From Gymnopus androsaceus JB14 (Eukaryota; Basidiomycota; Agaricomycetes; Agaricales; Omphalotaceae), in contig ML769388.1 in the NCBI GenBank assembly GCA_009733575.1, forward strand, positions 620,001 through 684,000: DNA of 64,000 nucleotides. The letters are read 5' to 3'. The first letter of the stretch is position 1. Every line of letters starts with the position of its first letter. Made by a program: the position numbers and the translations under genes. Below the pieces are notes generated by a model that had not been told where the DNA came from, ran no database searches, and saw nothing but the letters and a program-made list of their open reading frames with translations. Shown here one piece after another: positions 14,464 through 24,661 of this stretch.

Positions 14464-14977
14464 AAGTTTGTACTTGACTGTGTTTAATCTACTATCTTTG
14501 ACTGAATGATTATCATCGTAAAAGTAGTATGCGGAAAACTTCTCCAGTGATTTACCCGGCCTATCCGCGAAGAGCACATTGGACAACTGGCAACAGTCAA
14601 TCTCAGAGTCAGAGTCAATTGGACGGGAAGTAGCTAGAGTATTATTATACTGTCAATTTTTAGATGCGGCCAACGCGGAGCGCCAATTGATGAACGACTC
14701 TGAGCGCCAGCACTGCCACAGCTATGGTAATCAAGTGGTAAGTTGTCAGGTCAAAGTGCCTGGATCTCCCTTGTCTTTTGCGTTGTTAACTTAAAGTTAC
14801 TCGAGTTCCTCAACCACAGAAAACTCGAAAACACGCTTTACCAGCCTCTGTTTTTAACTTGCATCTTTCCTTCCTTATTTTTCCTTTTGCATGACGACTG
14901 GGTGAGCTCTTGCTTGATTGCTCAGTAATATATAATTTCTCAATATCCTCTTATATGCTAGTCGTAAATCTGTAAAA
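14464..14977. other. Intergenic region
   Basis: Spacer between the MFS stop and the next same-strand gene. It holds the 3' flank of one and the promoter of the other; the 200 bp before the next ATG are pyrimidine-rich. No gene or repeat recognised. Confidence 0.5.
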
Positions 14978-16564
14978 ATGTCGGGAAATCCGTACCCCTC
15001 CCCAAATTCCTCTTCGACATCCTCTGGACTTCCTGATGTGCCCGAGGGACCTTTTGAATACACAGAAGAACCTATGGATCGAAATACTGCTGCCACAGAC
15101 GCACAAGACGCACTTCATAACAGTCTCAACCAGGCCTCTGACCGAATCCGATACTTGAGGAGAGATCTGCTGCACTTGCGACAAGAGCAGGAACGAATCA
15201 GGAATGGACTTGGTCCTGGGCATGAAGCTATAGTTCTTACTGGTCAGCAGGATCGGGGTTACTTGGATGAACTGGAAAGGATCATCCCCCCGAATACCCG
15301 CGAGCGTCTGAGGGAGTTCGAAGCCCGCCGTGTGGATGCAGATCGCGAACGCGCCAGGAATAGGGACCGTTTTCGTGCTGCTGCTGCAGCTCACATGCAT
15401 CCCCTCGACACTTCCATTTCTCCGACATCTTCTCATCCCTCATCCGCACAGTCTCCACTTAGCTTTGCTTCTCCACGCAGTCCTCCCCGTCAACGACTAT
15501 TACCGCACCGGAACCTTTTGGACTCCGCTATCCAACCTTTGCGAAGACGAGACACGACGTCAGATGACCCTCATACGGAACTAGGCAGACGAGTGGCTGC
15601 TCGTGAATCTGCACGAACGGCTGCCCATAGTTCCCCACAAACATCTTCACGAGACAGCCCCCATAGACTTCCCACAGTCATAGAACGGGATTTTGAATAT
15701 ACCAGTCACAGAAGGCTTCGTCGCTCAGAACCTCCCACTTCATCGACGCCCTGAACAGCCTTCCCTCGAGTACATCCGCGAGGTTCAAAATCGAATTTCT
15801 CGCAGCTTGGACAACACCGATTCTCCGCAACCATCCAGCATGGAATCGGCGTATCTTCGAAGAATCCGAACATCGCAGTCACGCCAGGGTTCTAATCCTT
15901 CGACAAACCTACCTTCAGCCACTTCTTCCCAAAGCAGACTTTCCTTACTCTCCAATTTCGGCATGCAGAACCTCCCCACTCCTTCTTCCACCATCTCAAA
16001 CCCTCCTCTTTTGTTTGAGGAACCGACAAGTTATGCTGTTTCTCAGATGGACGAGCGAATGCAGTCTATTGAATACGACGAGCAGATTCGAGCTCTCCTT
16101 GGCGCTCGAATATCGCAGACTAGGAGAATGGGTTGGGAGGGTAGAGCTGATGAAGACCTGCTATTTACATCCAGTCCAGTCCAAATGCACCACGAACCAG
16201 ACGTCACTAGGGTTGGACATCATCATCATAGGGAGAATACTGTTCAAATGCAAGAATTTTCTACTGCGTCACGATCTCGTAAGTCTTCCAAGTAATGTCA
16301 AAGCAGACCGTCCTAATCGACCGCTATATAGCTTTGTTTGATGCTAACGGTGACGAGATACAGACTGGTGATGTCCAAGAACTAGCTGATAGCTTACTGG
16401 GGTTGTACTCGGATGCTCTTCCTCCGACACACAGACAGGAGACGAGCGAAATACCCATTCGCTCTCGGGCACACGACTCTAATGCCGTTTCCTTTCCAAC
16501 ACATCAAGGCGACTCTGGGGATAGAACTCACTCTCCAGGTGGTGCCTCTCATGAACCGAAATGA
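14978..16564 (+). CDS. Low-complexity protein of unknown function
   Basis: Not recognised. The start ATG 14978 has A at -3. The N-terminal part is Ser/Pro-rich, followed by a charged helical stretch (ALHNSLNQASDRIRYLRRDL, then REFEARRVDADRERARNRDR), probably a short coiled coil. Long Ser/Pro/Arg-rich disordered sequence follows. A conserved-looking block LFDANGDEIQTGDVQELADS is reached across an intron at about 16279-16330 (GTAAGT...TATAG). The frame moves by one base somewhere between 15690 and 15755: SEPPTSS is in one frame and PEQPSLEYIREVQNRI in the next. This is either an indel error or an unrecognised small intron. The C-terminal end at 16564 is tentative. No signal peptide or membrane segment. 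Confidence 0.55.
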
Positions 16565-16659
16565 GCGGACCTTTGGAACAAATGTTCCGAGGTACATTGA
16601 CCCACTTCCCTCTGCACTAGTTGATAAATTCTTTGCTTTTGGTTCACACTCACAACTTA

Positions 16660-17010
16660 CTCGCCCTCGACCTCCGCCTCTGCGGATTTCGACTACTTCC
16701 GTCGCTGTCAGTCAGGTTAGGGTAGGCAGATGATTTTTTCTGAAACCCTCAAAACGTATCATTTCACGCTCTTTGCTCTATGATCACTTTTTTTTTTGCA
16801 TTATTACTCTAACTTATTCGATTCATATTCATTCGTTGTCTTCTTGGCACACATTCATCATTTGTACATACTTATCTTTTTGTTTATGCATGCGTTATTA
16901 TTACTATTTTGTGTCGATGTACTAGTGTATTTTAGTGCATCGTTACTATGACAGGAATGCTTATCATGACTTTTTTTGCCTCCCGCCGCAACCCCAGGAT
17001 CCAAAGTTTC
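16660..17010 (+). repeat. Degenerate duplicated segment, copy A
   Basis: Shares ordered blocks with 21885-22100 in the same orientation: CTCGACCTCCGCCT, GGCAGATGAT, GTCGATGTACTAGT and AATGCTTATCATGACTTTT. Spacing between blocks differs (about 350 against 215 bp), so it is an old, eroded duplication. It lies at and beyond the 3' end of the 14978-16564 gene. Confidence 0.7.
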
Positions 17011-17364
17011 GCTCGAACGTTGGTTTCAAAAATTTAGAGATTGGGCAGGTACAGATCCATTTTGAGCTTGCAAGCGTTCTTTCGAGCATAACAATGATAC
17101 TCGCCAAGCTCGCCAATCTCGCTGCTGCTCGAGCGCCTATAGGTATGTTAAGCGCCGGCCAAGCCCAGGCTGCCCAGCGCCAAAAACTGCCAACCTTCGG
17201 CATCCATCATTCCTCGGATCACTCTCGGACACATGACATGTCAAAGCTGTTCTTCGCCGCTACAGTCTGATACCGCGCACGACGCGTACTTCGCGTCGAC
17301 GCTGTGGCCAACGACGCCGAACATCCTTCGTTGATTCTAGCGTGGGAAACAGCGATCGGGCTGG

Positions 17365-17372
17365 TATATAAG
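17365..17372 (+). promoter_or_regulatory. TATA box of the 17475 gene
   Basis: TATATAAG about 100 bp upstream of the ATG at 17475, followed by pyrimidine-rich sequence typical of fungal transcription starts. It supports the start at 17475 over the in-frame ATG at 17304, which lies upstream of the box. Confidence 0.5.
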
Positions 17373-17474
17373 CTTACAGCCAGCCCCCGCTCACTCAAAT
17401 TCCCTCTCTCTCTCGAACCACTAGCATCTCACTGCGATCTTACTGTGACTTCATACTCAACTTCGCATATCGCC

Positions 17475-18661
17475 ATGAAATTCTCCAAAGTCATCAAAAA
17501 TGTCTCCAAAACCATTACCAAGCCTTTGAAAAAGGTGCTTCCCACAAAGAAACCAAAAACCGTCTTCGTCGCCCCCGCCCATCCTCCTTCAATCTCCTCC
17601 GAAACCATCGTCCTCCCTTCAATTCCCTCCTTCGATTTAGAAATAAATGTCGAGGATATTCTCCTTTCCGTGTCTGAACCTACCTTGGCTTCCTCTGTCA
17701 CTTTGCAATCCACTGCCGACATCGATGTCGACTTGCTCGAATTTAGCTCTTTGAAAGACACGGTCACCTACCTGTCCGCTGCATTTCCCTCTTCCACCCT
17801 CGAGCCTGCTGCTGCTTCTGTGAACTCGACTCCCAGCTTCCTTCCACCCGCTACCGAAGTTCACAGCTCTCAGTCCATCTCGTCTAGTGTCTCTTCGGTC
17901 TCCCGATCTCTTTGCTCTATGCATACTTCTCCTGCCCCGTCTATTGATTTGGATGCTCTGGAAAAACGTCTCAAGGATGTTAGATCCCCTCATGTTACCC
18001 CGATTACTTTCTCTGAATCACTTTCACTTCCTTCGCCATTACCTTGTACGACTAACATTATTCCATTCCACCAGGTTTCAAACTTGGCTCGACTTTATGA
18101 TGAAAAGATTGAGGACCTCGAAGAACAGATCGATGAAGATCAGGAAAAGGTAAAAGAACTCGAGGTCGAGGTCGAAGAATTACAGCACACGATTTCCGCC
18201 CAAAGTCAGCACATCCAGCACCTCGAACAGGCACTGACTTCGGCAACTGGCCTAATTAGGACGTACGAGGCTGAGCTTTCGTTCCACAAAGACTTAGGTT
18301 TGGATCCGGTGCGTCTCAAGATTGAGTCTTTTGATAATTCCTTCGTTCATGCTTGCATCTACAGGTTCCCCAGGGTGGCGACATTATAAGACGGAGAGCC
18401 CGCAATTTCTTTCTGAGATTTCAGCCCTCGCCACCAATCTCTCCAGCTTCTTCTTTTTCTTCGTTACTCTCTCCCTTCGAGTCCTCTCGAGGCACGCCAC
18501 CGAGGTGCAATGTAAGCTCCGACAAGTTATTCCGGTCGGCAGTCAAAACTCCTTCGGATTGTTCTTCCTCTCCTTCCCGATCTTCACAGCCTAGATCTAG
18601 GTGTGATCTCTCGTCGGACAAGTTCTTTTCATCTAAAATTCAAAGCCTCACTGATTCCTAA
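17475..18661 (+). CDS. Coiled-coil protein of unknown function
   Basis: Not recognised. Start ATG 17475 (context CGCCATGAA) lies downstream of a TATA box. The N-terminus is basic (KVIKNVSKTITKPLKKVLPT), followed by Ser/Pro/Thr-rich sequence. A heptad-like coiled coil of about 80 residues spans roughly 18080-18290 (LYDEKIEDLEEQIDEDQEKV and on). One intron, about 18309-18363 (GTGCGT...CTACAG), joins GLDP to VPQGGDIIRRRARNFF. The C-terminal exon is Ser-rich and repeats a motif: RCNVSSDKLF, then RCDLSSDKFF about 30 residues later. No signal peptide. The gene lies between the two copies of a decayed duplication and directly before satellite DNA. It may be lineage-specific. Confidence 0.6.
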
Positions 18662-18759
18662 TTCCCCTCTATTGGACCGCATTTGACTCTTGCATCTCCT
18701 CTGTTTCCGTTTCCTTGTTTGTTGGATTGAAATTTCCTTTCTCTCGATTTTGTTCTCTT

Positions 18760-19690
18760 CTATTACATCTTCATCGTGGACTACAACAAGTCCTCGATTT
18801 GACCTCGATTAGCCAAAGCTGTTCAACCAGCGGCCATATAGCTTTCAGATTCGAATGCTTCTCTCTGTTACGTTTCCTAAGATTTCTTTTATTCCTTTCG
18901 ATTTTTATTGCCCACCTAGCGTTGATAATTTGCATCATAGACTACCAAAACGTCCTCAAGCCACTTGGAACTTGACTCCGATTAGCCGAAGCTCGTTTCA
19001 ACCAGTGTCAACTCGGACGTTTTCGTGTAGCCTTCCAGACTCGAGCGCGTCGCATGCTGCCCAAACACGTATCGGCTTTTCTCGAAATTCATGAGTACGT
19101 GCAACAAATAATTCTCTTTCTGCTTGTCGCTAATATTATCGTTTATAGAATCCCGGTACTCCGAACTTGACCTCGATTAGCCGAAGCTCGTTCAATCGGT
19201 GACCATGTTCTTGGATAACCTTCAGACTCAACGTTACCTGAACACCTGTTGCTTTTCTTGGAACTTAGCGTACGTGCAATGGATCATTCTCTTTCTGTTT
19301 ATTGCTTATAGTATCGCTTCCGTTTATAGAATCTCGGTACTCCGAACTTGACCTCGATTAGCCGAAGCTCGTTCAACCGGTGACGATGTCTCTGGATAGC
19401 GTTTCAAACTCAATGTTACTCGAATCTCTTGCTGTGCTTGGAACTCAGTGTACGTGCAATAGATCATTGTACTCTTTTGTTTGTAGCTCACATCGTCATT
19501 CCCTTCGTAGAAATTGAGAATTTCCAATCACTATCTCTCCGAACTTGACCTCGATTAGCTGAGCTCGTCTCAGACCAATGACGTTACTCAAAAACCTCTT
19601 CTCTGCTTGGACAAAGTACGTACGATGGATCGTTCTCTTGCTGCTTAATGCTCATATCACCGTTTGCCCTTGTAGAAATTGGGAACGGAC
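18760..19690 (+). repeat. Tandem satellite, units of about 165-185 bp
   Basis: At least five diverged units can be aligned by the core GAACTTGACCTCGATTAGCC: near 18795 (most diverged), 18970, 19160, 19340 and 19540. Later units also share GAACTCAGTGTACGTGCAAT and end in TAG before AATC/AAATTG. The units get more alike towards the right. No conserved open frame runs through them. Confidence 0.8.
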
Positions 19691-20363
19691 CTCTTTCGCC
19701 CATGGCCTCAATTTTTTGCATATGATTTTGGGTTTGTATTTTCCAATTTTGGTTTCCTCGCTATGGTCTCTTCTGTTTGGCTTTAGTCTGGGTTTTACAG
19801 GTCTCTTCACTTTCGGGTTTTATGGGTTTCCTCTCTTGGGTTTTATGCGTCGTCTCTTCTTTTTTGGGCTTTAGTTTTCTGGGTCTCCTCGCTCGGGTTT
19901 TATGCACTTATTCTCTTTGGGTTTTAGTTTGGGTTTCATGGGTCACTTCGCTTTTGGGTTTTATGGGTCTCCTCGCTCGGGTTTTATGCACCTATTCTCT
20001 TTTGGGTTTTAGTTTGGGTTTCACGGGTCACTTTGCTTTTTTGGGTTTTATGGGTCTCCTCGCTCAGGTTTTATGCATCTCTTCTCTTTGGGCTTTAGTT
20101 TGGGTTTTACAGGTCTCTTCACTTTTGGGTTTTATGGGTCTCGTCTCTTGGGTTTTATCTCTTCTCTTTTGGGCTTTAGTTTGGGTTTTATGCACCTTTC
20201 TCTTTTGGGCTTTAGTTTGGGCTTTACGGATCTCTTCGCTTTTGGGTTCTATGGTTTTTTTCTCTTGGCAGTTTGGGTTTTACGGGTTTCTTTGCTTTTG
20301 GGTTTTATGCACCTTTCTCTTTTGGGATTTAGTTTGGGCTTTACAGGTCTCTTCGCTTTTGTC
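19321..20363 (+). repeat. Higher-order repeat, copy 1 (satellite units plus minisatellite)
   Basis: A block of about 1043 bp, beginning CGTTTATAGAATCTCGGTAC, which starts again at 20364. It contains two satellite units, a shortened third, and the T/G-rich minisatellite. The two copies keep the same order and differ by small indels, implying tandem duplication of the composite. Confidence 0.8.
19730..20363 (+). repeat. T/G-rich minisatellite, block 1
   Basis: Dozens of short diverged units built on TTTTGGGTTTTATGGGTCTC and TTTGGGCTTTAGTTTGGG. The plus strand is strongly G+T and the minus strand A+C. It keeps long open frames only because it lacks stop codons; the resulting Gly/Phe/Leu peptide is a by-product. 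Confidence 0.85.
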
Positions 20364-21700
20364 CGTTTATAGAATCTCGGTACTCCGAACTTGACCTCGA
20401 TTAGCCGAAGCTCGTTCAACCGGTGACGATGTTCTTGGATAGCATTTCAAACTCAATGTTACTCGAACCTCTCGCTCTTCTTGGAACTCAGTGTACGTGC
20501 AATAGAACATACTCTTTTTGTTTGTAGCTCACAGCGTCATTCCCTTCGTAGAAATTGGGAATTTCCAATCACTATCTCTCCGAACTTGACCTGAAGCTCG
20601 TCTCAGACCAATGACGTTACTCAAAAACCTCTTCTCTGCTTGGACAACGTACGTACGATGGACTGTTCTCTTGCTGCTTAATGCTCATATCACCGTTTGC
20701 CTATTGATTTGTAGAAATTGGGAACGGACCTCTTTCGCCCATCTCACTTCTTGCATATGATTTTGGGTTTGTATTTTCCAATTTAGTTTCCTCGCTATGG
20801 TCTCTTCTGTTTTGGGCTTTAGTTTGGGTTTTACAGGTCTCTTCACTTTTGGGTTTTATGGGTTTCCTCTCTTGGGTTTTATGCGTCGTCTCTTCTCTTT
20901 TGGGCTTTAGTTTTATGGGTCTCCTCGCTCAGGTTTTATGCACCTATTCTCTTTTGGGTTTTAGTTTGGGTTTCATGGGTCACTTCGCTTTTGGGTTTTA
21001 TGGGTCTCCTCGCTCGGGTTTTATGGTTCTTCTCTTTAGTTTTGTGTCTTCTGTTTTGTCGCTTTTGGGTTTTATGCATTTTTCTCTTTGGCTTTAGTTT
21101 GGGTTTTACAAGTCTCTTGACTTTTGGGTTTTGTGGGTCTCGTCTCTTGGGTTTTATCTTTTTTCTTTTGGGCTTTAGTTTGGGTTTTACGGGTTTCTTT
21201 GCTTTTGGGTTTTACGAGTCTCTTCACTTTTGGGTTTTATGGGTCTCTTCTCTTGGGCTTTAGTTTGGGCTTTACGGGTCTCTTTGCTTTTGGGTTTTAT
21301 GGGTCTTTTCTCTTTTGGGCTTTAGTTTGGGTTTTACGAGTCTCTTCGCTTTTGGGTTTTATGTGCCTCCTCCCTCGCCTGGGTTTTATGGGTCTCTTCT
21401 CTCTTAGGTTTGTTCTTCTGTTTTGGGTTAAGGTCTCTTTGCTTTTGGGTTTTACGGGTTTTGGTTTTGGTTTTACAGGTCTCTTCACTTCTGGGTTTTA
21501 TGGGTCTCTTCTCTCTTAGGGTTTTGTGTCTTCTGTTTTGGGTTTACGGGTCTCTTTGCTTTTGGGTTTTATGGGTCTCCTCGCTTGGGTTTTATGGGTC
21601 TCTTCTCTCTTAGGTTTTAGTTTGGGGTTTTTGGGTCTCTTCATTTCTTGGGTTTTATGGGTCTTTTGTTCGGTCTCTTTGATATGTTGTACTCTCTACC
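20364..21700 (+). repeat. Higher-order repeat, copy 2, with expanded minisatellite
   Basis: It repeats the 19321 block (satellite units to about 20740, then the T/G-rich array from about 20760). Here the minisatellite has expanded to about 940 bp. GGG triplets occur every 5-15 bases on the plus strand. Confidence 0.8.
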
Positions 21701-21720
21701 TATCCTTATTTTGTATCACC

Positions 21721-23694
21721 TTACAGTAATAGCAGTAGACAGCCGTCAATTCACTGTATTTTCTGGCCTGACCGGCCCATTCGATTGAAGCGTAAGTTCA
21801 ACGTTCAATCGACTCAACCGACGAATCGAAACGCCTTAGTATCCATTGTACATCCGACCCAAACTAGGGGATCCTAGTCCCCACTACTCTCGACCTCCGC
21901 CTGTACGGATTCGACTGGCTTTGTCAGTTTTGGGCGGGCAGATGATGAGCTCAAACTTCGTATCACTTTGCGTTCACTGGCATGTGCACGCGTACGATTA
22001 CTATCTTCTGTCGATGTACTAGTATCGTTCCCCACCCTGCTTGCTTTGACAGCAATGCTTATCATGACTTTTGCGGCTTGTCTACACGCGGACCACAGGA
22101 GCGGCGAACAGTCATTTGGACCCGCCCTCGAGGCTCGCGGTTAAGCTGAAGGTGATGCTTGAGCGTTCTAATTTCTGAAATCCTTCCTAGCATGAGGCAT
22201 ATGCAACAACAACAAGTAAACATTAGACGAGTGAAAGGTAGGTGCAGTGTCTCCACTTCTCTTTTTCAGTAAGTTACAGCAAGTCTAAAACTGTATCGTC
22301 CTGATATTCTTTGGAGTGCAAAATTATGGCCGAGATGGATGCGAGATCAGGTATACCCTGTGTAGACGAGAAGTGATTTGTCGAGCAGTCAGCACGTCGC
22401 CACAACGTGAATGAACACGCAAACTATTTACTCTTCCCGACCTTCCGTCCTCTGCTCTCGCCACTTCTAGTCGCACTCTCACTGCTCTTGCTCTCGGATA
22501 AACCAAGAAGGGAAGACATGGGAGGTTAGCAAGGGATCCAATCGATGGGAACGACCGACTTTTGCAATGCTCTGTGTCCCTTAGTTGCCAGTGAGTTAGG
22601 TTAGAGTGGACTCGAAGTTGTACTTACAAGAGGCTCTGATACTCGCACGCGTTCTATACAGACCCGTTAGCTGATCAGTGAGATGACAATGGACGACATC
22701 CCCCAGGTTCGTACAATTGAGCCTTGAGACTGTCTCTACTATATTGCGAGGGTTGAATTTGAGATCTTCGAGCAGGCTGCAGGGCTCTGCTCAGCGGATA
22801 CAACTTTTCCTCCAGTGACCTCCAGTGAGTTTCACGCGTCAAGCTTCATTCGCACAGTGTTTATAAGAGAATTTATCTATGAACCGTGTAATGTGCGTCC
22901 CAACACTACGAGTACAAAGGAAAATCAAAAGCATCGTACTCAACTCTACGCAGGACTAATCAACTCAAGCTCCTCGTAAACCCACAGAGAATCAAAACGA
23001 GACCCTATGGCAAGGAGCTCGAGCTGGGTTAATATTCCACGAACGTAACAGGCTTCGAGTGTAAGGATTTCCACGAGGGAGAACCGACGCCTTGACTTGG
23101 TTTGTGGGTGATAAACGAAACCGCACTGAAAGTTTTTAAACTACAAAGAGCCGAGTAGTATTTTGTGCCCTTGGTGCGTCACCGTAGCTCACTGAAGCCT
23201 ATACAAGACGGTCCTCGGCCATCGGACTTGTAGTATCTAAGTTGCAAGATATTCAGTACCACGATGCACGACATAATTGTGAATCACGTACTCAAGATTT
23301 CACCCTGCGTCAAGCACGTTGTTTTCTTCGAATCGAGTCTTTAGTTCATAAACCACTTTTAAATCTAGAAGTGCAGATAACTTTCAGCTCTGCCTTGCGG
23401 TCACCGCGTGTATTCAGATTTTAGTCTTTCAGGGAATAGCGAAGAGTGTTGTATTGCATTAAAAAGTGAGCTTGGCGTCAGGTCTTGTTCGGAAGGATAC
23501 ATTCTATACTGTGAGACGTGTCAATGAAGGTATAAAAATCTGAAAGAGAGCTTACGAACTTTAAGGTGTACTGGCAGTGGTTGTGGAAGCGAAGAAGAAA
23601 ACGGAAAAAAATGAAATTTATACCACGGTACTGCACACGTGACGATGAGCAAGTCAAAACCTCGAAAACTCATTCAACCTTGGCTATATCAACG
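21721..23694. other. Gene-poor region with duplicated segment B
   Basis: About 2 kb with no recognisable protein or RNA gene. The first part contains a decayed copy (21885-22100) of sequence at 16.66-17.0 kb. The final 150 bp before 23695 presumably hold the RPC17 promoter. I see nothing I can name in 22.1-23.5 kb. Confidence 0.6.
21885..22100 (+). repeat. Degenerate duplicated segment, copy B
   Basis: Direct-repeat partner of 16660-17010. Shared blocks in the same order are CTCGACCTCCGCCT, GGCAGATGAT, GTCGATGTACTAGT and AATGCTTATCATGACTTTT. The pair brackets the 17475 gene and all the satellite DNA. Confidence 0.7.
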
Positions 23695-24468
23695 ATGGAG
23701 GTCCGTCTTAACGTACAAATGTATATTTCTTTCTAACATATTTTCATAGGTTATCAATGCCAGATCGGCCCTTCTCTCCAATTTCGAAGTCCTGGAACTC
23801 CTACGTGAACTTGAAAGCGACCATATAGCGCGTACAAAAACTGCCATTCGCGTAAAAAAAGAAGAGGAAGCATCCGGAACAACCAGCCTAGCAAAACATC
23901 CCGCGACAGTTGAAATATCTGAAAATGTGCGGACGATACAAGTCGAAGTGTGTGTTGAGTTAATCTCGTTTCTGCGATTTGAATCTGACGATTTCTGTAG
24001 GCCATAAAGTACCTTTCGGCTGATTATCAGCCTGCCCCTTCTCAATCTCCCAGTGGTATCACGCAGCTGGTAAAAGATTTGGCAACATACGACCTTACTA
24101 AAGCTGAAAAACTACAAATTGTGAACCTGGCTCCTACACAACTAGTAGAGCTCTACGTGGTGAGTACCCAGAGTTGCCCTTACTCTGGATCCGCTGATCA
24201 CTCCACTCTGTAGATTGTGGAGGAACTGGAAGAACGAATGGGTGGATCTATGGAGACAATTCTCACTCAAGTGTCTGCTTCTCTTTCGACGCCTCCCGGG
24301 CCTGTATCCTCTACGGAGCAGGCTATCGCAGCCGAAGATGCGATTAACGGCATGAATATGGTGTATCCTGAAGACGACGCCGATGCTGGAATGGTTGATG
24401 ACATGGTTTTTGACGACACGGGAGAAGGTCAGGGTGTAGAAGGAGATTTGGACAAGGAAGACGATTAA
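23695..24468 (+). CDS. RPC17: RNA polymerase III subunit C17 (Rpc9/CRCP, Rpb4-like)
   Basis: Stalk subunit of RNA polymerase III, pairing with Rpc25 to help recruit TFIIIB at tRNA and 5S genes. Start ATG 23695: exon 1 is only ATGGAG, the intron is 23701-23749, and the join gives MEVINARSALLSNFEVLELL, which matches the family's N-terminus (human CRCP starts MEV). An upstream in-frame ATG at 23645 is less likely. Later exons give NVRTIQVEAIKYLS, LTKAEKLQIVNLAPTQLVEL (the HRDC-like Rpb4 domain) and YVIVEELEERMG. The acidic C-terminal tail of about 40 residues ends GDLDKEDD. Tail-to-tail with the next gene, about 190 bp apart. Confidence 0.9.
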
Positions 24469-24661
24469 TTCTTGCGATTCTCTCTGCTTTGAATTTGTAT
24501 CTTTATATGTATTGTGTCTATCTAAACAAAACTTCCAGAATGTAGCCAATATTTACTTAATAAAATGCAGAAAACCAAGATACTTATACGATAGTTGTTG
24601 AAATTCCCATGTTATTCCATCCTTTTTCAAGAAATCTCGTCCAGCGTAACCAAGATATTAT

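Larger units (their letters stand above)
16565..17474. other. Intergenic region holding duplicated segment A and a TATA box
   Basis: No convincing gene. The 16.66-17.0 kb part is related to 21.885-22.1 kb (separate entry). An open frame at 16935-17270 looks accidental. A TATA-like TATATAAG at 17365-17372 lies about 100 bp upstream of the ATG at 17475 and is followed by a CT-rich leader, a plausible core promoter for the next gene. Confidence 0.55.

Noticed and set aside
16935..17270. Open frame of about 110 codons as a separate gene
   Set aside because: It lies partly in an eroded duplicated segment whose partner at 22.0 kb does not keep the frame, and has no recognisable homology or promoter.
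17304..17474. ATG 17304 as start of the coiled-coil gene
   Set aside because: It lies upstream of the TATA box at 17365-17372; the 57 extra residues are low quality and the ATG at 17475 has better context.
19730..21700. Interstitial telomeric repeat
   Set aside because: The units are TTTTGGG/GGGTTTTA-like and irregular; runs of TTAGGG, the usual filamentous-fungal telomere repeat, are not present.
19578..21729. Long open frames encoding LGFSLGFTGL-like repeats, resembling a hydrophobic structural protein
   Set aside because: They arise from a T/G minisatellite lacking stop codons, occur in several frames at once, and have no start context, introns or flanking gene structure.
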